Shown here: positions 39,766 to 59,245 of the stretch, piece by piece
How positions within the stretch are numbered: position 1 is the stretch's first letter
How the letters are laid out: the number at the start of each line of letters is the position of its first letter
From: Glandiceps talaboti
Taxonomy: Eukaryota; Hemichordata; Enteropneusta; Spengelidae
Direction of reading: 5' to 3'
Assembly (NCBI RefSeq): GCF_964340395.1
Contig: NC_135567.1
Location: 1,538,109 to 1,602,108 of the forward strand
DNA: 64,000 bases
Translations under genes and position numbers: made by a program
Notes under the pieces: generated by a model
Seen by the model: only the letters and a program-made list of their open reading frames with translations
Told to the model about the DNA's origin: nothing
The model's database searches: none

Positions 39766-42700
39766 ATGCCATTAGATGGTGCATGTAGTTTATACCATTT
39801 AGATGGTGTGTGTAGTGTATGCCATGTAGATGGTGCATGTAGTGTATACCATGTAGATGGTGTATGTAGTGTATACCATGTAGATGGTGTATGTAGTGTA
39901 TGCCATGTATATGGTGCATGTAGTGTATACCATGTAGATGGTGTATGTAGTGTATGCCACGTATATGGTGCATGTAGTGTATACCATGTAGATGGTGTAT
40001 GTAGTGTATACCATGTAGATGGTGTGTGTAGTGTATGCCATGTAGATGGTGTATGTAGTGTATGCCATTCAGATGGTGTGTGTAGTGTATGCCATGTAGA
40101 TGGTGTATGTAGTGTATGCCATGTAGATGGTGTGTGTAGTGTATGCCATGTAGATGGTGTATGTAGTCTATGCCATTAGATGGTGTATGTAGTGTAAACC
40201 ATGTAGATGGTGTATGTAGTGTATGCCATGTAGATGGTGTGTGTAGTGTATGCCATGTAGATGGTGTATGTAGTGTATGCCATTTAGATGGTGTGTGTAG
40301 TGTATGCCATGTACATGGTGTATGTAGTGTATACCATGTAGATGGTGTGTGTAGTGTATGGATGTAGATGGTGTGTGTAGTGTTTGCCATGTACATGGTG
40401 TATGTAGTGTATACCATGTAGATGGTGTGTGTAGTGTATGCCATGTAGATGGTGTGTGTAGTGTATGCCATTAGGTGGTGTATGTAGTGTATGCCATGTA
40501 GATTGTGTATGTAGTGTATGCCATGTAGATGGTGTATGTAGTGTATACCATGTAGATGGTGTATGTAGTGTATGCCATGTAGATTGTTTGAGTAGTGTTT
40601 ACCATGTAGATGGTGTGTGTAGTGTATGCCATTAGATGGTGTGTGTAGTGTATACCATGTAGATGGTGTATGTAGTGTATGCCATGTAGATGGTGTGTGT
40701 AGTGTATACCATGTAGATGGTGCATGTAGTGTATGCCATGTAGATGGTGTATGTAGTGTATACCATGTAGATGGTGTGTGTAGTGTATGCCATGTAGATG
40801 GTGTGTGTTGTGTATGGCATGTAGATGGTGTATGTAGTGTACACCATGTAGATGGTGTATGTAGTGTATACCATGTAGATGTTGTATGTAGTGTATGCCA
40901 TGTAGATGGTGTATGTAGTGTATTCCATGTAGATGGTGTGTGTAGTGTATGCCATGTAGATGTTGTATGTAGTGTATGCCATGTAGATGGTGTGTGTAGT
41001 GTATGCCATGTAGATGGTGTGTGTTGTGTATGGCATGTAGATGGTGTATGTAGTGTACACCATGTAGATGGTGTATGTAGTGTATACCATGTAGATGTTG
41101 TATGTAGTGTATGCCATGTAGATGGTGTATGTAGTGTATTCCATGTAGATGGTGTGTGTAGTGTATGCCATGTAGATGTTGTATGTAGTGTATGCCATGT
41201 AGATGATGTGTGTAGTGTATGCAATATAGATGGTGTATGTAGTGTATGCCATGTAGATGGTGTATGTAGTGTATGTCATGTAGATGGTGTGTGTAGTGTA
41301 TGCCATGTAGATGGTGTGTGTAGTGTATGCCATGTAGATGGTGTATGTAGTGTATGCCATGTAGATGGTGTATGTAGTGTATGCAATATAGATGGTGTAT
41401 GTAGTGTATTCCATGTAGATGGTGTATGTAGTGTATGCCATGTAGATGGTGTATGTAGTGTTTACCATGTCGATGGTGTATGTAGTGTATACCATGTAGA
41501 TTGTGTATGTAGTGTATACCATGTAGATGGTGTATGTAGTGTATGCCATTAGATGGTGTATGTAGTGTATACCATGTAGATGGTGTATGTAGTGTATGCC
41601 ATTAGATGGTGTATGTAGTGTATACCATGTAGATGGTGTATGTAGTGTATACCATGTAGATGGTGTATGTAGTGTATGCCATGTAGATGTATGTAGTGTA
41701 TGCCATGTAGATGGTGTGTGTAGTGTATGCCATGTAGATGGTGTATGTAGTGTATGCCATGTAGATGGTGTATGTAGTGTATACCATGTAGATGGTGTAT
41801 GTAGTGTATGCCATGTAGATGGTGTGTGTAGTGTATGCCATGTAGATGGTGTATGCCATGTAGATGGTGTATGTAGTGTATACCATGTAGATGGTGTATG
41901 TAGTGTATGCCATTAGATGGTGTATGTAGTGTATACCATGTAGATGGTGTATGTAGTGTATACCATGTAGATGGTGTATGTAGTGTATGCCATGTAGATG
42001 TATGTAGTGTATGTCATGTAGATGGTGTGTGTAGTGTATACCATGTAGATGGTGTATGTAGTGTATGCGATGTAGATGGTGTGTGTAGTGTATACCATGT
42101 AGATGGTGTATGCCATGTAGATGGTGTATGTAGTGTATACCATGTAGATGGTGTATGTAGTGTATGCCATGTAGATGGTGTGTGTAGTGTATACCATGTA
42201 GATGGTGCATGTAGTGTATTCCATGTAGATGGTGTATGTAGTGTATACCATGTAGATGGTGTGCGTAGTGTATGCCATGTAGATGGTGTGTGTAGTGTAT
42301 GCCATGTAGATGGTGTATGTAGTGTATGCCATGTAGATGGTGTATGTAGTGTATTCCATGTAGATGGTGTATGTAGTGTATGCCATTAGATGGTGTATGT
42401 AGTGTATGCCATGTAGATGTATGTAGTGTATACCATGTAGATGGTGTGTGTAGTGTATGCCATTAGATGGTGAGTGTAGTGTATGCCATGTAGATGTATG
42501 TAGTGTATACCATGTAGATGGTGTATGTAGTGTATGCCATTTGATGGTGTATGTAGTGTATGCCATGTAGATGGTGTGTGTAGTGTATGCCATGTAGATG
42601 TATGTAGTGTATACCATGTAGATGGTGTATGTAGTGTATGCCATTAGATGGTGTATGTAGTGTATGCCATGTAGATGTATGTAGTGTATACCATGTAGAT

Positions 42701-45700
42701 GGTGTATGTAGTGTATGCCATTAGATGGTGTATGTAGTGTATGCCATGTAGATGTATGTAGTGTATGCCATGTAGATGTATGTAGTGTATACCATGTAGA
42801 TGGTGTATGTAGTGTATGCCATTAGATGGTGTATGTAGTGTATGCCATGTAGATGTATGTAGTGTATACCATGTAGATGGTGTGTGTAGTGTATACCATG
42901 TAGATGGTGCATGTAGTGTATGCCATGTAGAGTGTGTATGTAGTGTAAACCATGTAGATGGTGTATGTAGTGTATGTCATGTAGATGGTGTATGTAGTGT
43001 ATACCATGTAGATGGTGTATGTAGTGTATGCCATGTAGATGGTGTGTGTAGTGTATACCATGTAGATGGTGTATGCCATGTAGATGGTGTATGTAGTGTA
43101 TACCATGTAGATGGTGTATGTAGTGTATGCCATGTAGATGGTGTGCGTAGTGTATGCCATGTAGATGGTGTATGTAGTGTATGCCATGTAGATGGTGTAT
43201 GTAGTGTATGCCATGTAGATGGTGTGCGTAGTGTATGCCATGTAGATGGTGTATGTAGTGTATACCATGTAGATGGTGTATGTAGTGTATGCCATGTAGA
43301 TGGTGTATGTAGTGTATGCCATGTAGATGGTGTATGTAGTGTATGCTATTAGATGGTGTATGTAGTGTATACCATGTAGATGGTGTATGTAGTGTATGCC
43401 ATGTAGATGGTGTATGTAGTGTATGCCATGTAGATGGTGTATGTAGTGTATGCCATGTAGATGGTGTGTGTAGTGTATGCCATGTAGATGGTGTATGTAG
43501 TGTATGCCATGTAGATGGTGTATGTAGTGTATGCCATGTAGATGGTGTATGTAGTGTATACCATGTAGATGGTGTGTGTAGTGTATGCCATGTAGATGGT
43601 GTATGTAGTGTATACCATGTAGATGGTGTGTGTAGTGTATATAATGTAGATGGTGTGTGTAGTGTATACCATGTAGATGGTGTGTGTAGTGTATACCATG
43701 TAGATGGTGTGTGTAGTGTATACCATGTAGATGGTGTATGTAGTGTATGCCATGTAGATGGTGTGTGTAGTGTATGGCATGTAGATGGTGTATGTAGTGT
43801 ATACCATGTAGATGGTGTATGTAGTGTATGCCATGTAGATGGTGTGTGTAGTGTATACCATGTAGATGGTGTATGTAGTGTATGCCATGTAGATGGTGTG
43901 TGTAGTGTATACCATGTAGATGGTGTATGTAGTGTATACCATGTAGATTGTGTATGTAGTGTATACCATGTAGATGGTGTATGTAGTGTATGCCATTAGA
44001 TGGTGTATGTAGTGTATACCATGTAGATGGTGTATGTAGTGTATGCCATTAGATGGTGTATGTAGTGTATACCATGTAGATGGTGTATGTAGTGTATACC
44101 ATGTAGATGGTGTATGTAGTGTATGCCATGTAGATGTATGTAGTGTATGCCATGTAGATGGTGTGTGTAGTGTATGCCATGTAGATGGTGTATGTAGTGT
44201 ATGCCATGTAGATGGTGTATGTAGTGTATACCATGTAGATGGTGTATGTAGTGTATGCCATGTAGATGGTGTGTGTAGTGTATGCCATGTAGATGGTGTA
44301 TGCCATGTAGATGGTGTATGTAGTGTATACCATGTAGATGGTGTATGTAGTGTATGCCATTAGATGGTGTATGTAGTGTATACCATGTAGATGGTGTATG
44401 TAGTGTATACCATGTAGATGGTGTATGTAGTGTATGCCATGTAGATGTATGTAGTGTATGTCATGTAGATGGTGTGTGTAGTGTATACCATGTAGATGGT
44501 GTATGTAGTGTATGCGATGTAGATGGTGTGTGTAGTGTATACCATGTAGATGGTGTATGCCATGTAGATGGTGTATGTAGTGTATACCATGTAGATGGTG
44601 TATGTAGTGTATGCCATGTAGATGGTGTGTGTAGTGTATACCATGTAGATGGTGCATGTAGTGTATTCCATGTAGATGGTGTATGTAGTGTATACCATGT
44701 AGATGGTGTGCGTAGTGTATGCCATGTAGATGGTGTGTGTAGTGTATGCCATGTAGATGGTGTATGTAGTGTATGCCATGTAGATGGTGTATGTAGTGTA
44801 TTCCATGTAGATGGTGTATGTAGTGTATGCCATTAGATGGTGTATGTAGTGTATGCCATGTAGATGTATGTAGTGTATACCATGTAGATGGTGTGTGTAG
44901 TGTATGCCATTAGATGGTGAGTGTAGTGTATGCCATGTAGATGTATGTAGTGTATACCATGTAGATGGTGTATGTAGTGTATGCCATTTGATGGTGTATG
45001 TAGTGTATACCATGTAGATGGTGTGTGTAGTGTATGCCATGTAGATGGTGTATGTAGTGTATACCATGTAGATGGTGTGTGTAGTGTATACCATGTAGAT
45101 GGTGTATGTAGTGTATACCATGTAGATGGTGTGTGTAGTGTATACCATGTAGATGGTGTATGTAGTGTATACCATGTATATGGTGTGTGTAGTGTATACC
45201 ATGTAGATGGTGTGTGTAGTGTATGCCATGTAGATGGTGTGTGTAGTGTATGCCATGTAGATGGTGTGTGTAGTGTATGCCATGTAGATGGTGTGTGTAG
45301 TGTATGCCATGTAGATGGTGTGTGTAGTGTATGCCATGTAGATGGTGTGTGTAGTGTATACCATGTAGATGGTGTATGTAGTGTATGCCATGTAGATGGT
45401 GTGTGTAGTGTATGCCATGTAGATGGTGTTTGTAGTGTATGCCATGTAGATGGTGTGTGTAGTGTATACCATGTAGATGGTGTATGTAGTGTATGCCATG
45501 TAGATGGTGTGTATAGTGTATGCCATGTAGATGGTGTATGTAGTGTATGCCATGTAGATGGTGTATGTAGTGTTTACCATGTAGATGGTGTGTGTAGTGT
45601 ATGCCATGTAGATGGTGAGTGTAGTGTATGCCATGTAGATGGTGTGTGTAGTGTATGCCATGTAGATGGTGTATGTAGTGTATGCCATTAGATGGTGTAT

Positions 45701-48700
45701 GTAGTGTATGCCATGTAGATGGTGTGTGTAGTGTATGCCATGTAGATGGTGTATGTAGTGTATGCCATTAGATGGTGTGTGTAGTGTATGCCATGTAGAT
45801 GGTGTGTGTAGTGTATGCCATGTAGATGGTGTGTGTAGTGTATGCCATGTAGATGGTGTGTGTAGTGTATGCCATGTAGATGGTGTGTGTAGTGTATGCC
45901 ATGTAGATGGTGTGTGTAGTGTATACCATGTAGATGGTGTGTGTAGTGTATGCCATGTAGATGGTGTATGTAGTGTATGCCATTAGATGGTGTATGTAGT
46001 GTATGCCATGTAGATGGTGTGTGTAGTGTATGCCATGTAGATGGTGTATGTAGTGTATGCCATTAGATGGTGCATGTAGTTTATACCATTTAGATGGTGT
46101 GTGTAGTGTATGCCATGTAGATGGTGCATGTAGTGTATACCATGTAGATGGTGTATGTAGTGTATACCATGTAGATGGTGTATGTAGTGTATGCCATGTA
46201 TATGGTGCATGTAGTGTATACCATGTAGATGGTGTATGTAGTGTATGCCACGTATATGGTGCATGTAGTGTATACCATGTAGATTTTGTATGTAGTGTAT
46301 ACCATGTAGATGGTGTGTGTAGTGTATGCCATGTAGATGGTGTATGTAGTGTATGCCATTCAGATGGTGTGTGTAGTGTATGCCATGTAGATGGTGTATG
46401 TAGTGTATGCCATGTAGATGGTGTGTGTAGTGTATGCCATGTAGATGGTGTATGTAGTCTATGCCATTAGATGGTGTATGTAGTGTAAACCATGTAGATG
46501 GTGTATGTAGTGTATGCCATGTAGATGGTGTGTGTAGTGTATGCCATGTAGATGGTGTATGTAGTGTATGCCATTTAGATGGTGTGTGTAGTGTATGCCA
46601 TGTACATGGTGTATGTAGTGTATACCATGTAGATGGTGTGTGTAGTGTATGGATGTAGATGGTGTGTGTAGTGTATGCCATGTACATGGTGTATGTAGTG
46701 TATACCATGTAGATGGTGTGTGTAGTGTATGCCATGTAGATGGTGTGTGTAGTGTATGCCATTAGGTGGTGTATGTCGTGTATGCCATGTAGATTGTGTA
46801 TGTAGTGTATGCCATGTAGATGGTGTATGTAGTGTATACCATGTAGATGGTGTATGTAGTGTATGCCATGTAGATTGTTTGAGTAGTGTTTACCATGTAG
46901 ATGGTGTGTGTAGTGTATGCCATTAGATGGTGTGTGTAGTGTATACCATGTAGATGGTGTATGTAGTGTATGCCATGTAGATGGTGTGTGTAGTGTATAC
47001 CATGTAGATGGTGCATGTAGTGTATGCCATGTAGATGGTGTATGTAGTGTATACCATGTAGATGGTGTGTGTAGTGTATGCCATGTAGATGGTGTGTGTT
47101 GTGTATGGCATGTAGATGGTGTATGTAGTGTACACCATGTAGATGGTGTATGTAGTGTATACCATGTAGATGTTGTATGTAGTGTATGCCATGTAGATGG
47201 TGTATGTAGTGTATTCCATGTAGATGGTGTGTGTAGTGTATGCCATGTAGATGTTGTATGTAGTGTATGCCATGTAGATGATGTGTGTAGTGTATGCAAT
47301 ATAGATGGTGTATGTAGTGTATGCCATGTAGATGGTGTATGTAGTGTATGTCATGTAGATGGTGTGTGTAGTGTATGCCATGTAGATGGTGTGTGTAGTG
47401 TATGCCATGTAGATGGTGTATGTAGTGTATGCCATGTAGATGGTGTATGTAGTGTATGCAATATAGATGGTGTATGTAGTGTATTCCATGTAGATGGTGT
47501 ATGTAGTGTATGCCATGTAGATGGTGTATGTAGTGTTTACCATGTCGATGGTGTATGTAGTGTATACCATGTAGATTGTGTATGTAGTGTATACCATGTA
47601 GATGGTGTATGTAGTGTATGCCATTAGATGGTGTATGTAGTGTATACCATGTAGATGGTGTATGTAGTGTATGCCATTAGATGGTGTATGTAGTGTATAC
47701 CATGTAGATGGTGTATGTAGTGTATACCATGTAGATGGTGTATGTAGTGTATGCCATGTAGATGTATGTAGTGTATGCCATGTAGATGGTGTGTGTAGTG
47801 TATGCCATGTAGATGGTGTATGTAGTGTATGCCATGTAGATGGTGTATGTAGTGTATACCATGTAGATGGTGTATGTAGTGTATGCCATGTAGATGGTGT
47901 GTGTAGTGTATGCCATGTAGATGGTGTATGCCATGTAGATGGTGTATGTAGTGTATACCATGTAGATGGTGTATGTAGTGTATGCCATTAGATGGTGTAT
48001 GTAGTGTATACCATGTAGATGGTGTATGTAGTGTATACCATGTAGATGGTGTATGTAGTGTATGCCATGTAGATGTATGTAGTGTATGTCATGTAGATGG
48101 TGTGTGTAGTGTATACCATGTAGATGGTGTATGTAGTGTATGCGATGTAGATGGTGTGTGTAGTGTATACCATGTAGATGGTGTATGCCATGTAGATGGT
48201 GTATGTAGTGTATACCATGTAGATGGTGTATGTAGTGTATGCCATGTAGATGGTGTGTGTAGTGTATACCATGTAGATGGTGCATGTAGTGTATTCCATG
48301 TAGATGGTGTATGTAGTGTATACCATGTAGATGGTGTGCGTAGTGTATGCCATGTAGATGGTGTGTGTAGTGTATGCCATGTAGATGGTGTATGTAGTGT
48401 ATGCCATGTAGATGGTGTATGTAGTGTATTCCATGTAGATGGTGTATGTAGTGTATGCCATTAGATGGTGTATGTAGTGTATGCCATGTAGATGTATGTA
48501 GTGTATACCATGTAGATGGTGTGTGTAGTGTATGCCATTAGATGGTGAGTGTAGTGTATGCCATGTAGATGTATGTAGTGTATACCATGTAGATGGTGTA
48601 TGTAGTGTATGCCATTTGATGGTGTATGTAGTGTATGCCATGTAGATGGTGTGTGTAGTGTATGACATGTAGATGTATGTAGTGTATACCATGTAGATGG

Positions 48701-51575
48701 TGTATGTAGTGTATGCCATTAGATGGTGTATGTAGTGTATGCCATGTAGATGTATGTAGTGTATACCATGTAGATGGTGTATGTAGTGTATGCCATTAGA
48801 TGGTGTATGTAGTGTATGCCATGTAGATGTATGTAGTGTATGCCATGTAGATGTATGTAGTGTATACCATGTAGATGGTGTATGTAGTGTATGCCATTAG
48901 ATGGTGTATGTAGTGTATGCCATGTAGATGTATGTAGTGTATACCATGTAGATGGTGTGTGTAGTGTATACCATGTAGATGGTGCATGTAGTGTATGCCA
49001 TGTAGAGTGTGTATGTAGTGTAAACCATGTAGATGGTGTATGTAGTGTATGTCATGTAGATGGTGTATGTAGTGTATACCATGTAGATGGTGTATGTAGT
49101 GTATGCCATGTAGATGGTGTGTGTAGTGTATACCATGTAGATGGTGTATGCCATGTAGATGGTGTATGTAGTGTATACCATGTAGATGGTGTATGTAGTG
49201 TATGCCATGTAGATGGTGTGCGTAGTGTATGCCATGTAGATGGTGTATGTAGTGTATGCCATGTAGATGGTGTATGTAGTGTATGCCATGTAGATGGTGT
49301 GCGTAGTGTATGCCATGTAGATGGTGTATGTAGTGTATACCATGTAGATGGTGTATGTAGTGTATGCCATGTAGATGGTGTATGTAGTGTATGCCATGTA
49401 GATGGTGTATGTAGTGTATGCTATTAGATGGTGTATGTAGTGTATACCATGTAGATGGTGTATGTAGTGTATGCCATGTAGATGGTGTATGTAGTGTATG
49501 CCATGTAGATGGTGTATGTAGTGTATGCCATGTAGATGGTGTGTGTAGTGTATGCCATGTAGATGGTGTATGTAGTGTATGCCATGTAGATGGTGTATGT
49601 AGTGTATGCCATGTAGATGGTGTATGTAGTGTATACCATGTAGATGGTGTGTGTAGTGTATGCCATGTAGATGGTGTATGTAGTGTATACCATGTAGATG
49701 GTGTGTGTAGTGTATATAATGTAGATGGTGTGTGTAGTGTATACCATGTAGATGGTGTGTGTAGTGTATACCATGTAGATGGTGTGTGTAGTGTATACCA
49801 TGTAGATGGTGTATGTAGTGTATGCCATGTAGATGGTGTGTGTAGTGTATGGCATGTAGATGGTGTATGTAGTGTATACCATGTAGATGGTGTATGTAGT
49901 GTATGCCATGTAGATGGTGTGTGTAGTGTATACCATGTAGATGGTGTATGTAGTGTATGCCATGTAGATGGTGTGTGTAGTGTATACCATGTAGATGGTG
50001 TATGTAGTGTATGCCATGTAGATGGTGTGTGTAGTGTATGCCATGTAGATGGTGTATGTAGTGTATGCCATGTAGATGGTGTATGTAGTGTTTACCATGT
50101 AGATGGTGTGTGTAGTGTATGCCATGTAGATGGTGAGTGTAGTGTATACCATGTAGATGGTGTGTGTAGTGTATACCATGTAGATGGTGTGTGTAGTGTA
50201 TACCATGTAGATGGTGTATGTAGTGTATGCCATGTAGATGGTGTGTGTAGTGTATGGCATGTAGATGGTGTATGTAGTGTATACCATGTAGATGGTGTAT
50301 GTAGTGTATGCCATGTAGATGGTGTGTGTAGTGTATACCATGTAGATGGTGTATGTAGTGTATGCCATGTAGATGGTGTGTGTAGTGTATGCCATGTAGA
50401 TGGTGTATGTAGTGTATTCCATGTAGATGGTGTGTGTAGTGTATGCCATGTAGATGGTGTGTGTAGTGTATACCATGTAGATGGTGTATGTAGTGTATGC
50501 CATGTAGATGGTGTATGTAGTGTATACCATGTAGATGGTGTATGTAGTGTATTCCATGTAGATGGTGTGTGTAGTGTATGCCATGTAGATGGTGTGTGTA
50601 GTGTATACCATGTAGATGGTGTATGTAGTGTATACCATGTAGATGGTGTATGTAGTGTATGCCATGTATATGGTGTGTGTAGTGTATGCCATGTAGATGG
50701 TGTATGTAGTGTATACCATGTAGATGGTGTGTGTAGTGTATGCCATGTAGATGGTGTATGTAGTGTATACCATGTAGATGGTGTGTGTAGTGTATGCCAT
50801 GTAGATGGTGTATGTAGTGTATATCATGTAGATGGTGTGTGTAGTGTATACCATGTAGATGGTGTATGTAGTGTATACCATGTAGATGGTGTGTGTAGTG
50901 TATACCATGTAGATGGTGTATGTAGTGTATACCATGTATATGGTGTGTGTAGTGTATACCATGTAGATGGTGTGTGTAGTGTATGCCATGTAGATGGTGT
51001 GTGTAGTGTATGCCATGTAGATGGTGTGTGTAGTGTATGCCATGTAGATGGTGTGTGTAGTGTATGCCATGTAGATGGTGTGTGTAGTATATGCCATGTA
51101 GATGGTGTGTGTAGTGTATACCATGTAGATGGTGTATGTAGTGTATGCCATGTAGATGGTGTGTGTAGTGTATGCCATGTAGATGGTGTATGTAGTGTAT
51201 GCCATGTAGATGGTGTGTGTAGTGTATACCATGTAGATGGTGTATGTAGTGTATGCCATGTAGATGGTGTGTGTAGTGTATGCCATGTAGATGGTGTATG
51301 TAGTGTATGCCATGTAGATGGTGTATGTAGTGTTTACCATGTAGATGGTGTGTGTAGTGTATGCCATGTAGATGGTGAGTGTAGTGTATGCCATGTAGAT
51401 GGTGTGTGTAGTGTATGCCATGTAGATGGTGTATGTAGTGTATGCCATTAGATGGTGTATGTAGTGTATGCCATGTAGATGGTGTGTGTAGTGTATGCCA
51501 TGTAGATGGTGTATGTAGTGTATGCCATTAGATGGTGTGTGTAGTGTATGCCATGTAGATGGTGTGTGTAGTGTG
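39766..51575. repeat. Direct duplication of a ~6.1-6.3-kb megasatellite block
   Basis: The unit pattern starting at 39766 recurs at 46057 (offset 6291) and, after a 216-bp (8-unit) internal duplication unique to the first copy near 40980-41195, continues at offset 6075 to about 49900. The start of this block also matches 18996-20566, a third, shorter copy 20.8 kb away. The first copy contains a further internal repeat: 41596-42389 recurs at 44043-44836. Confidence 0.82.
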
Positions 51576-51895
51576 ACTTTACTATTTTGGTAGAAATAGA
51601 TGTTAATACTTTGTTAGAATCACACACTGGTGGTAAGATTACTTTGATTGGAACAACTTCCCAACTGGACACCCAAAGTAATACACCCACCAAATATCAT
51701 GGCAATCAGTTCAGTGGTTTTTGACTTTAAGTCGTTTACACACACACACAGACACACATCCATAGTCACACAAACCCAGTCCCATACACACACTGATATA
51801 GACACAAACCCAGTCCCATACACACACTGATATAGACACAAACCCAGTCCCATACACACACTGATATAGACACAGACACAGACACACTTTTGCAT
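51576..51895. repeat. Dispersed-repeat tail with a three-copy 34-bp repeat
   Basis: After the megasatellite, sequence containing CCAAATATCATGGCAATCAG and GTTTTTGACTTTAAGTCG resembles the 3' parts of dispersed repeats such as that at 53160-53995. It ends in a CA-rich stretch followed by three 34-bp units containing AACCCAGTCCCATACACACA (about 51767-51870). Confidence 0.65.
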
Positions 51896-52094
51896 GCCTA
51901 TAGCATTACTGAATCAAATGTACTTCTGAATAAGTTTTGCTAAAAATACTGATTCAGAAATGACTCACAATAGTTTGGTAGAGACTTTAATAAAGATTAT
52001 AGCAATATATAATGGATTCATAGGTACATGAATAAATTAAATTAATATGTTCACGACAGCTCTACAATGATGATCTCTACAATGACGACCTCTG
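51896..52094. other. Unique spacer, nothing recognised
   Basis: AT-rich unique sequence. A short tandem doublet, TCTACAATGATGATC then TCTACAATGACGACC, lies immediately before the MITE-like element. Confidence 0.5.
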
Positions 52095-52402
52095 AGACAT
52101 TAGCCCCATCTAGACGGCACTAAATATCCTACCAGAGGCAGGACTAAGGAGAGTTTGAACCCTGTGTAGATAGATGTAAACGTGTCCTGAAACCGTCCTA
52201 AAACCGTCCTGACTGAGGACACTTTTGAAAGGTTTCCTGAAACCCTGACTTTGTCATATGTACTGTCAGGATGGAGTCAGGAGGGAATGTGTGACATCTA
52301 CACCGCAGCCTTCCTACATGCAGACACAAACCTATCCTACCTCAGGTAGGACTTGGGACTGCCTCAGGTAGGATGACATACGTCGAGACGGGGCTATTGT
52401 CT
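52095..52402. mobile_element. MITE-like element with ~45-bp imperfect terminal inverted repeats
   Basis: The left end, AGACATTAGCCCCATCTAGACG, matches the reverse complement of the right end, and the match continues inward through ATCCTACC and AGGCAG. The interior has palindromic ACCTCAGGTAGGAC-type sequence and repeated CCTGAAACCGTCC motifs. It is 308 bp long and has no coding capacity. No convincing target duplication is visible, so the superfamily is undetermined. It lies downstream of the DCTN6 stop. Confidence 0.6.
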
Positions 52403-52970
52403 GATTGGTTGCAGCACAAATTCACTGTTGTGTTTTTCAAAGCAAACAATGGATACAGACTTTACAAGCAGGTGAAGAATTTCTTGTTTATTTCAATTTT
52501 TGTCTAAACTGGACAAATTGTGCTGAAATTTTACACACTACTATAATACAGAAAAATGATATCATCTTAGACTTGGAATTCAGATATCCACAAGTATTAA
52601 ACTGATCTGATACTGACTTCATTTTATTGTTCTCTTCTGATTTGTCCTGATAACAAGCTACCAATGTTTTACTGTAATCAGTAATCTGACTTGATATCTA
52701 ATCAAATAAATAAATACAAATAAAGTCAGCTCATCAGATGTTATAGCAATATTATGAAATGGGGACATACACATAACTTACAAAGCTGAGATATCATGTC
52801 GGGTGTCAAGCGATAAACAAACTAATATTATACCGATAACTTTACTCTAGAAGGCAATGTCTTGTAAGTGTTCATGTATAGCATTGTAATATAGCGGTAA
52901 CTCTTCTCTAGAAGGCAATGTCTTGTAAGTGTTCATGTATAGCATTGTAATAATAGCTCTTTTGTACACT
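52403..52970 (-). other. DCTN6: DCTN6 3' UTR region with 61-bp duplication
   Basis: Sequence after the DCTN6 stop. A 61-bp segment containing CTCTAGAAGGCAATGTCTTG is present twice (about 52829-52889 and 52890-52952). A canonical poly(A) signal on the - strand lies at 52628-52623. The 66-codon + frame at 52405-52605 resembles no known protein and is not called a gene. Confidence 0.6.
52623..52628 (-). terminator. DCTN6: Candidate DCTN6 poly(A) signal AATAAA
   Basis: TTTATT on the + strand reads AATAAA on the - strand, about 345 bp after the DCTN6 stop. It is a plausible 3' UTR length, but no transcript data are available; other AT-rich motifs nearby could serve instead. Confidence 0.4.

Positions 52971-59245
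<6,275 letters not shown>

Larger units (their letters stand above)
15261..51575. repeat. 27-bp megasatellite, 36.3 kb, about 1,340 units with higher-order structure
   Basis: The basic unit is TGCCATGTAGATGGTGTGTG plus TAGTGTA (27 bp). The most frequent alternations are ATGTAG/GTGTAG in the middle and TATACC/TATGCC at the end. Length variants include 26-bp units (CCATTAGATGG, one G lost), 24-bp units (GATGTATGTAG, GTG lost), and 18-bp and 9-bp partial units. Because 27 is nine codons, one + frame and all three - frames of the unit lack stops; this gives mutually overlapping frames of up to 677 codons on both strands that end only at 26-bp units. Nothing suggests translation. The array lies between the convergent SQOR and DCTN6 genes and contains nested duplications listed separately. 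Confidence 0.97.

Noticed and set aside
15416-51451. Dozens of long open frames (up to 677 codons) on both strands with 9-residue periodic products.
   Set aside because: They are automatic consequences of a 27-bp, stop-free unit; they overlap on both strands and end at 1-bp deletions. No start context, splice structure or non-repeat domain supports coding.
52405-52605. A 66-codon + frame after the MITE-like element.
   Set aside because: No recognised similarity, no splice or start evidence, and it overlaps the probable DCTN6 3' UTR in antisense.
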